From Psychrosphaera ytuae (GTDB lineage Bacteria > Pseudomonadota > Gammaproteobacteria > Enterobacterales > Alteromonadaceae): DNA of 64,000 nt. How positions within the stretch are numbered: the first letter of the stretch is position 1; every line of letters begins with the position of its first letter. Made by a program: the position numbers and the translations under genes. Positions 1 to 8,592 of this stretch are shown here, one piece after another. The stretch spans positions 1,116,001-1,180,000 of the forward strand of contig NZ_CP072110.1 in the NCBI RefSeq assembly GCF_017638545.1, read 5' to 3'. A model generated the notes under the pieces. The model saw nothing but the letters and a program-made list of their open reading frames with translations, was not told the DNA's origin and ran no database searches.

Positions 1-1883
1 AAGAGATGTTGGAATGTCGTGACTATTTGTGGCAAATGCGTTTTGCTCTGCATTTAGTCGCTGGTCGCAATGAAAACCGCTTATTATTTGATTATCAGCC
101 CCAAGTAGCAGACAAAATGGGCTTTGGTAAAGATGGTAAAGCCGCAGTAGAACGGATGATGAAACGATTTTTCCGAGTTGCTAGACGGGTAACTGAGCTT
201 AACACCATGTTGTTGCAGCGCTTCAATTCGGCCATATTGGGTAATGAACAAGACATTCAAATCATCGATGATGATTTTGCTATTCATGGCCGCTCGATGT
301 TAGTCCGTCACAATGATGTGTTCTTTTATCGTGCCAACATAATTAAAATGTTCATCTTGATCGCAGACCATCCTGATGTGGAAACCTTGCACTCAGACAC
401 TATTCGGTTGTTACGTCGAGTCCGTCGTCGCTTAATGGGTGATTTGCACGACCTCGAAAAATGCCGCACTGAATTTATGAGGTTTTTACGCCATCCTAAT
501 GCATTGGGACACGCATTTACATTAATGGTACGTCACAGTGTTTTGGCAAACTATATGCCCAATTGGCGCCACATTGTTGGTCAAATGCAATTTGATTTAT
601 TCCACGCATACACGGTTGACGAACACACTCATCGCCTACTGAAAAACATTCATCGATATTCCTTGCCAGAGTGCAAAGACGAGTTTCCTATATGCAGTGA
701 AATATACAAAAAGCTGGATAAACCAGAACTGCTTACTCTTGCTGGTATCTTTCATGATATCGGTAAAGGACGTGGCGGCGATCACTCTAAATTGGGAGCA
801 ATCGACGCAACTCACTTTGGTCAGCTACACGGCCTTCCATCTACAGATACCAAGCTAATTAGCTGGTTAGTAAGCAATCACCTGCTAATGTCAATTACCG
901 CTCAAAAGAATGATATATATGACCCTGGTGTTATTAATGAATTCGCTAAAAAAGTTCGCGATGAGAATCGTTTAAACAATTTGTATTGTCTTACTGTTGC
1001 AGACGTAAGAGCGACCAATACAAACTTGTGGAATGAATGGAAAAACACGCTTTTGGCCGATCTCTATTTAGCGACACAAAGGGTTCTTAGAGCTGGTGTC
1101 GAAAATACCAAGGACATGCGTGAAACAGCAAAGTCTCACAAAGAGCAAGCGCTATTGTTGCTTGCTGAAAAAGGCTTAGATACTTCTCGAGCAGAGCAAA
1201 TCTGGAAGCAATTTAGAACCGTTTATTTCTCTCGTCACAGTGCACAGCAAGTGGCTTGGCACACTGAACACCTACTTGAACACAAGCAGCGAACTAAAAA
1301 ACCTTTGGTTTGGCTAAGTGATCAAGCCGTTCGTGGGGGGACTCAAGTGTTCGTTTACACCAAAGACCGAGCTGGTTTGTTTAAAGATATCGTGTCTGTG
1401 TTCCACAACAAAAACGTCAATGTTGCAGATGCCCATATCCTCAACACGAAAGACGGTTATTTGATAGATACTTTTATCATTTTAGACCAAGACAACAGCG
1501 TGATAAGCTCAGATCAGCGACGTGCTGATATTAAACAAACCATCGAGCAAGTCTTAACAGGTGAATTGTCCATTACACACGCTCAAAAACGTGTACCTCG
1601 ACAAATTAAACAGTTTAAAATTCCGGTACGAGTCCGCTTTATGGATGCCAAAAGTAATCAGCGAGATATGATGGAACTCACGGCGCTGGACAAACCGGGT
1701 CTTTTGGCAAAAATTGCCAAAGTATTTAACGAAAATGATATCCTTCTCTACTCAGCCAAAATCTCTACGAATGGCGAAAAAGCAGAAGATATATTTAAGA
1801 TTTCAACAGCTCAAAGAGAAAAACTCAATGAGCAACAAAAAGAACAGTTAGTAGCGGCTCTAAACGCCGAACTGAACGATTAA
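1..1883 (+). CDS. glnD: GlnD uridylyltransferase/uridylyl-removing enzyme, 5'-truncated by window
   Basis: GlnD is the bifunctional nitrogen sensor that uridylylates PII when glutamine is low and removes UMP when it is high. The reading frame is open from the left edge of the window, so the N-terminal nucleotidyltransferase core is missing; about 625 of an expected 870-890 residues are seen. In the visible part, numbered from the Met at base 6, an HD hydrolase domain carries H250-D251 in the context GIFHDIGKGRGGDH. Two C-terminal ACT domains lie at about 441-520 and 550-622, each with the expected DRAGLF or DKPGLL start. dapD follows after 15 bases, the same order as in E. coli. The family call is secure. 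Confidence 0.96.
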   Translation, partial: EMLECRDYLWQMRFALHLVAGRNENRLLFDYQPQVADKMGFGKDGKAAVERMMKRFFRVARRVTELNTMLLQRFNSAILGNEQDIQIIDDDFAIHGRSMLVRHNDVFFYRANIIKMFILIADHPDVETLHSDTIRLLRRVRRRLMGDLHDLEKCRTEFMRFLRHPNALGHAFTLMVRHSVLANYMPNWRHIVGQMQFDLFHAYTVDEHTHRLLKNIHRYSLPECKDEFPICSEIYKKLDKPELLTLAGIFHDIGKGRGGDHSKLGAIDATHFGQLHGLPSTDTKLISWLVSNHLLMSITAQKNDIYDPGVINEFAKKVRDENRLNNLYCLTVADVRATNTNLWNEWKNTLLADLYLATQRVLRAGVENTKDMRETAKSHKEQALLLLAEKGLDTSRAEQIWKQFRTVYFSRHSAQQVAWHTEHLLEHKQRTKKPLVWLSDQAVRGGTQVFVYTKDRAGLFKDIVSVFHNKNVNVADAHILNTKDGYLIDTFIILDQDNSVISSDQRRADIKQTIEQVLTGELSITHAQKRVPRQIKQFKIPVRVRFMDAKSNQRDMMELTALDKPGLLAKIAKVFNENDILLYSAKISTNGEKAEDIFKISTAQREKLNEQQKEQLVAALNAELND

Positions 1884-1898
1884 TGTTAAAGGAACATC

Positions 1899-2729
1899 AT
1901 GTCTGAACTACAAACCATCATTGAAAACGCATTTGAAAACCGCGAAGCCATCACTCCAAACACAGTGACAGAAGAAGTAAAATCAGCGGTTGAACAAGCC
2001 ATTGAGTTACTCGATAGCGGAAAAGCACGTGTTGCTGAAAAAATTGCTGGTGAATGGGTTGTACATCAATGGCTAAAAAAAGCGGTACTGTTGTCTTTTC
2101 GAATTCGTGACAACGAGTTAATGGATGGCGCAGAGACTAAATTCTGGGACAAAGTAGACAGCAAATTTGCGAGCTATTCGGAACAAGACTTCCGCGACCA
2201 AGGTATGCGTGTAGTACCACCAGCGGCGGCCCGTAAAGGCTCATTCATCGGTAAAAACGTCGTATTAATGCCGTCTTACACAAACATTGGCGCCTACGTC
2301 GACGAAGGCACTATGGTTGATACATGGGCGACGGTTGGCTCGTGTGCTCAAATCGGTAAAAACGTTCACTTATCTGGCGGTGTTGGTATTGGTGGTGTAC
2401 TTGAGCCTCTTCAAGCTAACCCAACAATTATTGAAGATAATTGTTTCATTGGCGCGCGCTCAGAAGTAGTTGAAGGTGTTGTTGTTGAAGAAGGTTCTGT
2501 CCTTTCTATGGGTGTGTACATTTCTCAATCTACCCGTATATACGACCGTGAAACAGGTGAAATTACATATGGCCGTGTTCCAGCAGGCTCTGTCGTTGTT
2601 CCTGGCTCTCTGCCTTCTAAAGACGGCACACACTCTCTTTACGCGGCTATCATTGTCAAAAAGGTCGACGCTCAAACACGTGCTAAAGTGGGTGTAAACG
2701 CGTTACTACGTAGTATTGAAGACGAATAA
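1899..2729 (+). CDS. dapD: 2,3,4,5-tetrahydropyridine-2,6-dicarboxylate N-succinyltransferase
   Basis: DapD transfers succinyl from succinyl-CoA to tetrahydrodipicolinate in the succinylase branch of lysine and meso-diaminopimelate synthesis, in the cytoplasm. The 276-residue length matches the family (E. coli 274). The N-terminal part is helical, and residues about 100-240 show the hexapeptide-repeat pattern of a left-handed beta helix (for example GKNVVLMPSYTNIGAYVDEG and GGVGIGGVLEPLQ). The start ATG has an AAAGGA ribosome site about 7 bases upstream. It lies 15 bases after glnD, probably in one transcript, and is followed by a perfect palindrome with a T-run. Confidence 0.97.
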   Translation: MSELQTIIENAFENREAITPNTVTEEVKSAVEQAIELLDSGKARVAEKIAGEWVVHQWLKKAVLLSFRIRDNELMDGAETKFWDKVDSKFASYSEQDFRDQGMRVVPPAAARKGSFIGKNVVLMPSYTNIGAYVDEGTMVDTWATVGSCAQIGKNVHLSGGVGIGGVLEPLQANPTIIEDNCFIGARSEVVEGVVVEEGSVLSMGVYISQSTRIYDRETGEITYGRVPAGSVVVPGSLPSKDGTHSLYAAIIVKKVDAQTRAKVGVNALLRSIEDE

Positions 2730-2768
2730 TTTAAAACGCAATTAAGCACTAAATAATTTATGAATTTT

Positions 2769-2795
2769 GGGTAGCTATAGCTACCCATTTTTATG
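2769..2795 (+). terminator. Intrinsic terminator after dapD
   Basis: A perfect 18-base palindrome (GGGTAGCTATAGCTACCC, 2769-2786) is followed by ATTTTTAT. It lies 39 bases after the dapD stop and ends just before the next small gene. Its loop is very short, so it may act as a weak or bidirectional terminator. Confidence 0.65.
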
Positions 2796-2814
2796 TGTGA
2801 TTGGAACAGTAAAA

Positions 2815-3033
2815 ATGATCGATGACCAAAAAACGCTCGTAGAAGCTATCAATACCGTTATGCCCTTTGGTAAATATGCAGGCCGAAAATTACTTCAACT
2901 TCCAGAACCTTATTTAGTTTGGTTTCACAAAAATGGCTTTCCACAAGGTAAACTTGGTGAGCAACTCGCGCTGATGTATGAAGTTAAACTGAATGGCCTT
3001 GAAGGAATATTAAAACCCTTTATTACAGACTGA
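2815..3033 (+). CDS. DUF3820 family small protein
   Basis: This is a 72-residue cytoplasmic protein with the pattern of the DUF3820 family: a MPFGKYAGR motif near residue 16, then LPEPYLVWF and a KNGFPQGKLGEQLALMYE stretch. The family is widespread in gammaproteobacteria and is sometimes labelled a quorum-sensing-regulated virulence factor; its biochemical role is not established. I chose the ATG at 2815. A longer frame from a TTG at 2767 would read through the dapD terminator. No operon partner is obvious. Confidence 0.8.
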   Translation: MIDDQKTLVEAINTVMPFGKYAGRKLLQLPEPYLVWFHKNGFPQGKLGEQLALMYEVKLNGLEGILKPFITD

Positions 3034-3352
3034 TTAACATTTTGTAATACTTTTTTTTCATTAGTTTTTTTTATCTGTATTAGCCTGCTGTTATTTTCGG
3101 AACATCGCAATGATAGCGCCTGCTGCAGATAAGAAATATTTTTCTACATTTCACTCCATAACCGCCACATTACAAAAATATTACTCATTACGAGAAAATT
3201 TTTTCTACAAATCTATTCATAAAACAGCTAGGTTCAAGCTCGTGCTTTAGGAGAAAACCCCAATGAAGGGTTTAAAGCACGGTCTCACGTCAAAGGATTG
3301 CATCTAATAATAAGTTCAGCGCAAAGCTGAACGTCAAAGAGAATATGAATAG
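3034..3352 (+). promoter_or_regulatory. Structured leader upstream of the S8 protease gene
   Basis: This gap of about 320 bases has no gene. Its last 110 bases are rich in hairpins. GTGCTTTA (3242-3249) pairs with TAAAGCAC (3273-3280) and encloses a second stem, AACCC (3256-3260) with GGGTT (3268-3272). A third stem, GTTCAGC (3314-3320) with GCTGAAC (3326-3332), has the loop GCAAA. ACGTCAAAG occurs twice, once after each hairpin block (3288-3296 and 3331-3339). No T-run follows, so these are not ordinary terminators. It may be a cis-regulatory RNA; I do not recognise it as a known riboswitch class. Confidence 0.45.
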
Positions 3353-5743
3353 ATGACAAATACTAAAAACAAACTTCCAACTATGTCGGCAGTTGCTTTA
3401 GCAACAGCGACAATCGTTGGCGCTGGCTCTGTCCATGCTGCCAATTTTCAAGAAGTCGAGAAAAAAGAGTACGTTGGTACGGCCTCTGAATTTGCAGAGT
3501 GGAAAGCCAAACAACGTGAAATGCTTTTTGAAGACAGAACTGACCAATTCATTGTCGAATACCTTGAAGGTGTTGATACAAAGCGCGAAGTCAAAAAAAT
3601 GGCTAAGCGTCTTCGCAAAGCGTTAAAAAAAGACAAGTCGATTAAATACAAGCGCAAGTTAAAAAACAAAAAGCACATCTTTAAGCTGGCTGAATCGATC
3701 AACCGTAAAGAGCGTAAAGCATTTTTAGACGCGATTCGCGCAGATAAAAACATTAAGTTTGCAGAAATGGACCCTGTCCGTTACTTAATGTCAGAGAACG
3801 TTCCTTGGGGTATCCCAAACATTCAGGCCGATCAAGTTTCTGACGCACAAGCTGGTAACATGACGGTGTGTATCATCGACTCAGGTTATGAAGCTACAAA
3901 CCCAGATCTAGCTGCGAATAACGCTACTGGTACAAACGACCCTGGTACGGGTAACTGGTATCAAGCAGGTGGCTCACACGGTACTCACGTAGCAGGTACA
4001 ATTGCTGGTGTTAATAACAGCGAAGGTGTTGTTGGTGTAATGCCAAACACAAATGTTAACTTGCATATCGTTAAAGTATTTAACGAAAGTGGTTGGGGTT
4101 ATAGCTCTGACTTAGTTACAGCGGTTAATACGTGTGTGAACAACGGTGCAAAAGTTGTAAACATGAGTTTAGGTGGACCTTCTGCAAGTACTTCTGAGCG
4201 TAATGGCTTAGAAGCAGCGTCTGCTCAAGGCGTATTATTAATTGCAGCATCAGGTAACGACGGTGACGCTAGCCTTTCTTACCCTGCGTCTTACGACACA
4301 GTTATGGCTGTAGGTGCGGTTGACGAAACAGGTAAACACGCTGAGTTTTCTCAATTTACACCTCAAGTTGAAATCGCCGGTCCAGGTGAAGCTGTATTAT
4401 CAACCGTTGCAGGTGATGGTCGTTTAGGCTCTATCACTGTCGGTGGTACTACATGGGCAAACGACCGAGTTGTTCCACAAACTCACTACATTCAGAGTGG
4501 CTCTAGCTATGTTGTTTCTAACGTAAACGGCAGTGCTTCAGGCCAACTAGCGAGCTGTACGTGGACAGGTTCTTCGTATAACTGTTCGAACGTAGCAGGT
4601 AACATCTGTGTTGCTGAACGTAACGACAACCAAAAAGGCAGTAACTACCCAGAAATTAACCCAGCTAAAGCCTGTGCTGACGCTGGTGCATCAGGTGTTA
4701 TTGTATACAGTAATGCAGACCGTCCAGGCCTACAAAACCCATTCTTAGTTGACGCAACCAATGCGGTTAACATGCCACACGTTTCTGTAAACCGTGCATT
4801 AGGTCAAGAGCTGTTAACACGCCTTGGTCAAAGCGCATCAATTACAGTTACAGCAAATCAAGACTATGCTTACTACAACGGTACTTCAATGGCGACGCCA
4901 CACGTGGCAGGTGCTGCTGCACTAGCTTGGTCTAACAACATCTCATGTACAGCAGAACAAGTACGTGCCGCGTTGAAAGCGACAGCTATCGATTTGGAAA
5001 CTGCTGGTCGTGATGACAAGACAGGTTACGGTCTAGTACAAACAAAAGCAGCGTCTGATTACCTAGCAAATAACTGTGGTGGCGGTACAACTCCTCCTCC
5101 GACAGGCGGTAACGAACTAACTAACGGTCAAGCGGTTACAGGTCTTTCTGGCTCAGCAAACCAAGAGTTAGAGTTCACTTTAGAAGTACCAGCAGGTGCA
5201 ACTAACCTTAACTTCGCGATGAGCGGTGGTACAGGTGACGCAGACCTTTACGTTAAGTTTGGTTCTAACCCGACAACGTCTAGCTACGACTGTCGTCCAT
5301 GGTTAAACGGCAACAACGAAAGCTGCCCAATCTCAAACGTTCAAGCGGGTACGTATTACGTTAAAGTTATCGGTTACAGCGCATTCAGCGGTGTGAGCTT
5401 AACTGGTAGTTATACAGCTCCTGCAACAGGTGGTGGTTCTGGTTTCTCAACGACTGTTGATAACATCAGTGCAAGCCGAAATACTTGGAAATACTACACA
5501 GTTGACGTTCCTGCTGGTATGAGCACGTTTGATGTAAGTACTTACGGCGGTACTGGTGATGCTGACTTATACATCCGTTACGGTGCACAGCCTACTACAT
5601 CAGCGTATGACTGCCGTCCGTACAAAGGTGGTAACAACGAATCGTGTTCAGTATCTAATCCAACTGCAGGTACTTGGCACATTGGTATCCGCGCTTATAG
5701 CACCTTCTCTGGTGTAAGCATGGATGTTTCATACCAACCTTAA
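3353..5743 (+). CDS. Secreted S8 (subtilisin-like) serine protease with PA and two PPC domains
   Basis: This is a secreted endopeptidase precursor of 796 residues. Order of parts: signal peptide (1-29, cleavage after VHA), a very basic inhibitor-like propeptide (about 55-145), then the S8 catalytic domain. Catalytic residues are D176 (CIIDSGYE), H209 (GSHGTHVAGT) and S512 (NGTSMATPHVAG), with oxyanion N302. A protease-associated (PA) domain is inserted at about 375-495, between His and Ser. A Gly/Thr/Pro linker (about 575-587) precedes two C-terminal PPC domains (about 588-680 and 700-796), which are often removed during maturation. A likely role is degradation of external protein for nutrition. 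The gene has its own terminator and a long structured leader. Confidence 0.95.
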   Translation: MTNTKNKLPTMSAVALATATIVGAGSVHAANFQEVEKKEYVGTASEFAEWKAKQREMLFEDRTDQFIVEYLEGVDTKREVKKMAKRLRKALKKDKSIKYKRKLKNKKHIFKLAESINRKERKAFLDAIRADKNIKFAEMDPVRYLMSENVPWGIPNIQADQVSDAQAGNMTVCIIDSGYEATNPDLAANNATGTNDPGTGNWYQAGGSHGTHVAGTIAGVNNSEGVVGVMPNTNVNLHIVKVFNESGWGYSSDLVTAVNTCVNNGAKVVNMSLGGPSASTSERNGLEAASAQGVLLIAASGNDGDASLSYPASYDTVMAVGAVDETGKHAEFSQFTPQVEIAGPGEAVLSTVAGDGRLGSITVGGTTWANDRVVPQTHYIQSGSSYVVSNVNGSASGQLASCTWTGSSYNCSNVAGNICVAERNDNQKGSNYPEINPAKACADAGASGVIVYSNADRPGLQNPFLVDATNAVNMPHVSVNRALGQELLTRLGQSASITVTANQDYAYYNGTSMATPHVAGAAALAWSNNISCTAEQVRAALKATAIDLETAGRDDKTGYGLVQTKAASDYLANNCGGGTTPPPTGGNELTNGQAVTGLSGSANQELEFTLEVPAGATNLNFAMSGGTGDADLYVKFGSNPTTSSYDCRPWLNGNNESCPISNVQAGTYYVKVIGYSAFSGVSLTGSYTAPATGGGSGFSTTVDNISASRNTWKYYTVDVPAGMSTFDVSTYGGTGDADLYIRYGAQPTTSAYDCRPYKGGNNESCSVSNPTAGTWHIGIRAYSTFSGVSMDVSYQP

Positions 5744-5774
5744 TAAATAACATGGTCTACTCCCAACCATAATT

Positions 5775-5800
5775 AAAAACCCTCCAATTGGAGGGTTTTT
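5775..5800 (+). terminator. Bidirectional terminator after the S8 protease gene
   Basis: AAAAACCCTCC (5775-5785) pairs with GGAGGGTTTTT (5790-5800) around an AATT loop. It is flanked by A and T runs, so it can serve both the protease on the plus strand and the small HTH gene that converges on the minus strand. Confidence 0.9.
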
Positions 5801-5826
5801 CTTTGTTTGTTAATTATAGTTAGCAA

Positions 5827-6066
5827 TTACATGACATCAGTAGCACTGAGCCTTTCTAACTCTTCTGTCAATTGTTGTACTTTGGTTTGGAGTTTTTGTT
5901 TGCGCTGTGAAACCCTGCGCTTAGAGCTTTTTTTACTCGAACGAATCCATTCATAAACACGTTTGTTAGATACTCCAAATTCTTCCGCTACTTCCGAGAT
6001 TAGCCGGTTTGACGCATTAATTTCGGCGATAACTTGGTGTCTCACTTGTTGTTCAGAATTTAGCAT
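5827..6066 (-). CDS. Small orphan helix-turn-helix protein with coiled-coil tail
   Basis: The protein has 79 residues. Residues about 20-42 form a helix-turn-helix of the transposase/Hin type (LISEVAEEFGVSNKRVYEWI). A basic stretch (KKSSKRRVSQRKQK) follows, then a short leucine-spaced coiled coil (about 55-75). A good ribosome site (AGGAGATC) precedes the ATG. It resembles the N-terminal half of IS3-type OrfA proteins, but no OrfB, inverted repeats or target duplication are visible nearby. It is either an IS remnant or a domesticated small DNA-binding protein. The next 256 bases (6067-6322) hold no gene I can support. Confidence 0.55.
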   Translation of the reverse strand: MLNSEQQVRHQVIAEINASNRLISEVAEEFGVSNKRVYEWIRSSKKSSKRRVSQRKQKLQTKVQQLTEELERLSATDVM

Positions 6067-6322
6067 AATGATCTCCTATAAAGTCGATACACTTTGTAAA
6101 GAAAGATTTGTGCCGTAACTGTATGAGTATGATTTTGTTGATAATTAATAAGCACTCATTTTCTTACTCACCGCTTGTCTCACCACAATGGCGCAAACCT
6201 GCCCCAGATTGGGTTGCGTATATAGTGAAACAATCAAACAAAGTGGCCCTAGGCGGTCATTGTATACGGGGCTTTATGGCGATTTCTTTAACAGTATTTG
6301 AAGGTTTAATGACGTTTGTTAA

Positions 6323-7597
6323 TTATTCCTCTGCCGCAAAGATTAACTCTTGATAGGCACCCGAAATAGGTAAGTCAAAATATTCCATTATGGTCGATTG
6401 TGCTTGTACTCGATAGCTATTGTATTGACTCCCTGCACAAGTTTGTACTGGATAGAGCGGCTTTCCTAATTGTGATTCAAGCTCAGCTTGAGCAACTGCC
6501 TTAGGTGCTACTAACACGTTTTTTCCTGGCCAGTAAGGCTTTGTACCTCTGCATACAAACGCCTGTTGTTCAGGTCTTAATTGGTATTCATCTATAAGCC
6601 CCGACCAATGCGCAAGTTCGTGCAGCAAGACCTGTGCAGTATCTTGTTCATCAATAAAAATAAGGTTGTCGCGTGTGTTGGCGTTACCCTGCTTTGTCAC
6701 AATAATCCAATGAGTAGATTTGGCTTTGTCATCCGTCGGGCGATACCGCTCCTTAATTCGACTTAATAAATTTGAATGGCATTGAGCACGTCCAAACTCA
6801 TCCTCTGGGCATATTGCCAATAACCTTGGATCAATTATTGGCTTAGAGAAACAATACCTGCCCCCTTTGTTAAAGGTCGACATAAAGTCCAATATAGAGG
6901 CGAGGTTTTGAGCATGGCGCTCAGAGCCGACTAACGCTTGGACTAACTGAGTACAACGCTGTGGCTCTGTTTTGGATTCAAAATGGTTTTTCGGCAAAGC
7001 TATTGTACTTGCTCTTTGAAGTAAACTTACTGCTAATTGTTCCACTTCTTCTGAGTAATTATCGGTTTTGTAAGTAAGCTCAAACAACTCGGTTAAGGCC
7101 CAAAGGCCATCAAACATACTCTGATAATGAGGACTTAATACTGCGTTAGCTAAGGTGTCAGACTTCTGTGTTAACCAAAGGGGGAGTTCAGGTAATTGAC
7201 CAATACGAATTTGTTTCAAACCATACTCTATTAACGCTTGCGGGTGATCTTTTGCGACAAGGTATTCGAGCCAAAACTCATCTCCAGTATCTTCACTAGG
7301 TGCTGCTGTTCCTTTAGCTTCTAACACTTTATACAATTGCCACGCAGCTTGAACATGTCCTTGCTGAGCGGCGCTAGTTAGGTAGGGTAAATATTGGCTA
7401 ATTTGATAGGCTTGGAATTGAGCGGAGGCATTTTGTTGCTCCGCCGCTGCGTATATATAAGTAGATGAGGCCTCAAAGTGACGCTTCACCTCTTGTTTAG
7501 ACAAGATAATACTGTCTGATGTCAAAAGCCAAACTATGGCGATTGACAGGCTTTTAGTTAACCAGTGAAGCCTCATACTGCTGACGTGCTTTTTCAT
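6323..7597 (-). CDS. Putative exported zinc metalloprotease (HExxH) with Sel1/TPR-like helical region
   Basis: I do not recognise the family. The 424-residue product starts with a basic segment and a hydrophobic stretch (about 13-32), which looks like a signal anchor or signal peptide. Residues about 45-200 are alanine-rich helical repeats resembling Sel1/TPR units. Near the C-terminus is HELAHWSGLIDEY (H326, E327, H330, D336, E337). This matches the HExxHxxGxxDEY zinc-site layout seen in M64-like peptidases. Six Cys residues in the second half could form disulfides, consistent with a periplasmic site. Its 5' end overlaps nlpI by 44 bases (23 if the Met at 7576 is the start), so the two are co-transcribed and probably act together. 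Confidence 0.6.
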   Translation of the reverse strand: MKKHVSSMRLHWLTKSLSIAIVWLLTSDSIILSKQEVKRHFEASSTYIYAAAEQQNASAQFQAYQISQYLPYLTSAAQQGHVQAAWQLYKVLEAKGTAAPSEDTGDEFWLEYLVAKDHPQALIEYGLKQIRIGQLPELPLWLTQKSDTLANAVLSPHYQSMFDGLWALTELFELTYKTDNYSEEVEQLAVSLLQRASTIALPKNHFESKTEPQRCTQLVQALVGSERHAQNLASILDFMSTFNKGGRYCFSKPIIDPRLLAICPEDEFGRAQCHSNLLSRIKERYRPTDDKAKSTHWIIVTKQGNANTRDNLIFIDEQDTAQVLLHELAHWSGLIDEYQLRPEQQAFVCRGTKPYWPGKNVLVAPKAVAQAELESQLGKPLYPVQTCAGSQYNSYRVQAQSTIMEYFDLPISGAYQELIFAAEE

Positions 7598-8477
7598 ATA
7601 GTTTGTTGAGTTCTAAACGAGCGTATTTGTATTCAACAAATTCATGAACACCGGTTGATAATGCAAGCCTAAAATAGTTTTTGGCTTTTTCATCATTACC
7701 CAAGCTAAGCTCTTTTTTGGCTAAATAAAAGTATCCTTCACAGAGACGTTCTGCCAACTCTCGTTGAGATCTCAGGTTTTTACCCATGTTCGTAATGAAG
7801 TTTTGCTCGTCGAGATTACCCAATAACATCTGCACAATCTCGAATGACCAAAGTTGATTGTCCAATTGAGTCGAATTGTAGATTAGGCGTAATCGAGCAC
7901 CCTCAGCATCTTTATCTAGCTCAGAAAAGTATAACCATATTGCCCGATAAGGATCTTGTGGCTTTTCGAAATAAAACTGCTCAAAGTCTTCCATCGCAAG
8001 CTCATTTCGACCGTAATAATGAAGCGCAATACCACGATTTAACTTAACGTACTTGTGCTCTGGGTCAATTTCTAGAGCCGAATCGAACGCTTCAAAGGCT
8101 TGTGTATACTGCCCCATCAACGTTAAATGAATCCCGATAAAATTATAAGCATCAGCAAAGTCTGGCTTGTGTTCTAACGCGCGACGAAAGTCGAGTTGGG
8201 CAAGCGAGCGCAGTCCCAAACTGTCGTACATTACACCACGGTCGTACAATAGCTCTGCTAACTTGTCTTTTTCGAGTTGAGCGTGGTTAATAATCTGGGT
8301 CAGCTTTGCTATGGCAAGCTCGCTTTTATAATCCACTCGTAATGGCTCCGTTATCACTACGTTATTTACGAAGTGCGGCTCACTATTTATTGGTGTTTTA
8401 TCAGTCGAAGCACAGCCACTGACCAACAGCGTCATGGCCAACGTAATGGCCAACAATGTAACGCCAGAAAATTTCAT
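7554..8477 (-). CDS. nlpI: Lipoprotein NlpI (TPR adaptor)
   Basis: NlpI is an outer-membrane lipoprotein with tetratricopeptide repeats. In E. coli it recruits the protease Prc to peptidoglycan hydrolases such as MepS. The product has 307 residues (E. coli 294), with a lipoprotein signal ending in the lipobox LVSGC and then TPR units from about residue 55 (for example ADAYNFIGIHLTLMGQYTQAFEAF, written here only as the region about 105-130). I chose the ATG at 8477 because AGGAG lies 7 bases upstream and the signal peptide then begins correctly; an upstream frame to 8543 adds no signal. It sits downstream of pnp, as in E. coli. Confidence 0.93.
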   Translation of the reverse strand: MKFSGVTLLAITLAMTLLVSGCASTDKTPINSEPHFVNNVVITEPLRVDYKSELAIAKLTQIINHAQLEKDKLAELLYDRGVMYDSLGLRSLAQLDFRRALEHKPDFADAYNFIGIHLTLMGQYTQAFEAFDSALEIDPEHKYVKLNRGIALHYYGRNELAMEDFEQFYFEKPQDPYRAIWLYFSELDKDAEGARLRLIYNSTQLDNQLWSFEIVQMLLGNLDEQNFITNMGKNLRSQRELAERLCEGYFYLAKKELSLGNDEKAKNYFRLALSTGVHEFVEYKYARLELNKLYEKARQQYEASLVN

Positions 8478-8543
8478 GATTACTCCTTTTTTTGACGCTT
8501 TATTAATACCACAAAACGTCTTTAAACAATAAGTCTGGCACAA

Positions 8544-8569
8544 AAAAAGAGAGCCTAAGCTCTCTTTTT
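8544..8569 (-). terminator. Terminator between pnp and nlpI
   Basis: AAAAAGAGAGC (8544-8554) pairs with GCTCTCTTTTT (8559-8569) around a CTAA loop. It lies about 25 bases beyond the pnp stop on the minus strand. It is nearly symmetric but has no convergent plus-strand gene to serve. Confidence 0.88.
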
Positions 8570-8592
8570 ATTCATTAACCTTGAAAAATCGG

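Noticed and set aside
3240..3352. c-di-GMP (GEMM) or other known riboswitch in the protease leader
   Set aside because: The conserved GEMM blocks are missing, and no other class that I know matches the stem order.
5827..6322. Complete insertion sequence
   Set aside because: No OrfB, terminal inverted repeats or target-site duplication were seen.
6108..6353. Plus-strand frame of 81 codons between the HTH gene and the metalloprotease gene
   Set aside because: No ribosome site, no family pattern, and its 3' end overlaps the metalloprotease gene antisense.
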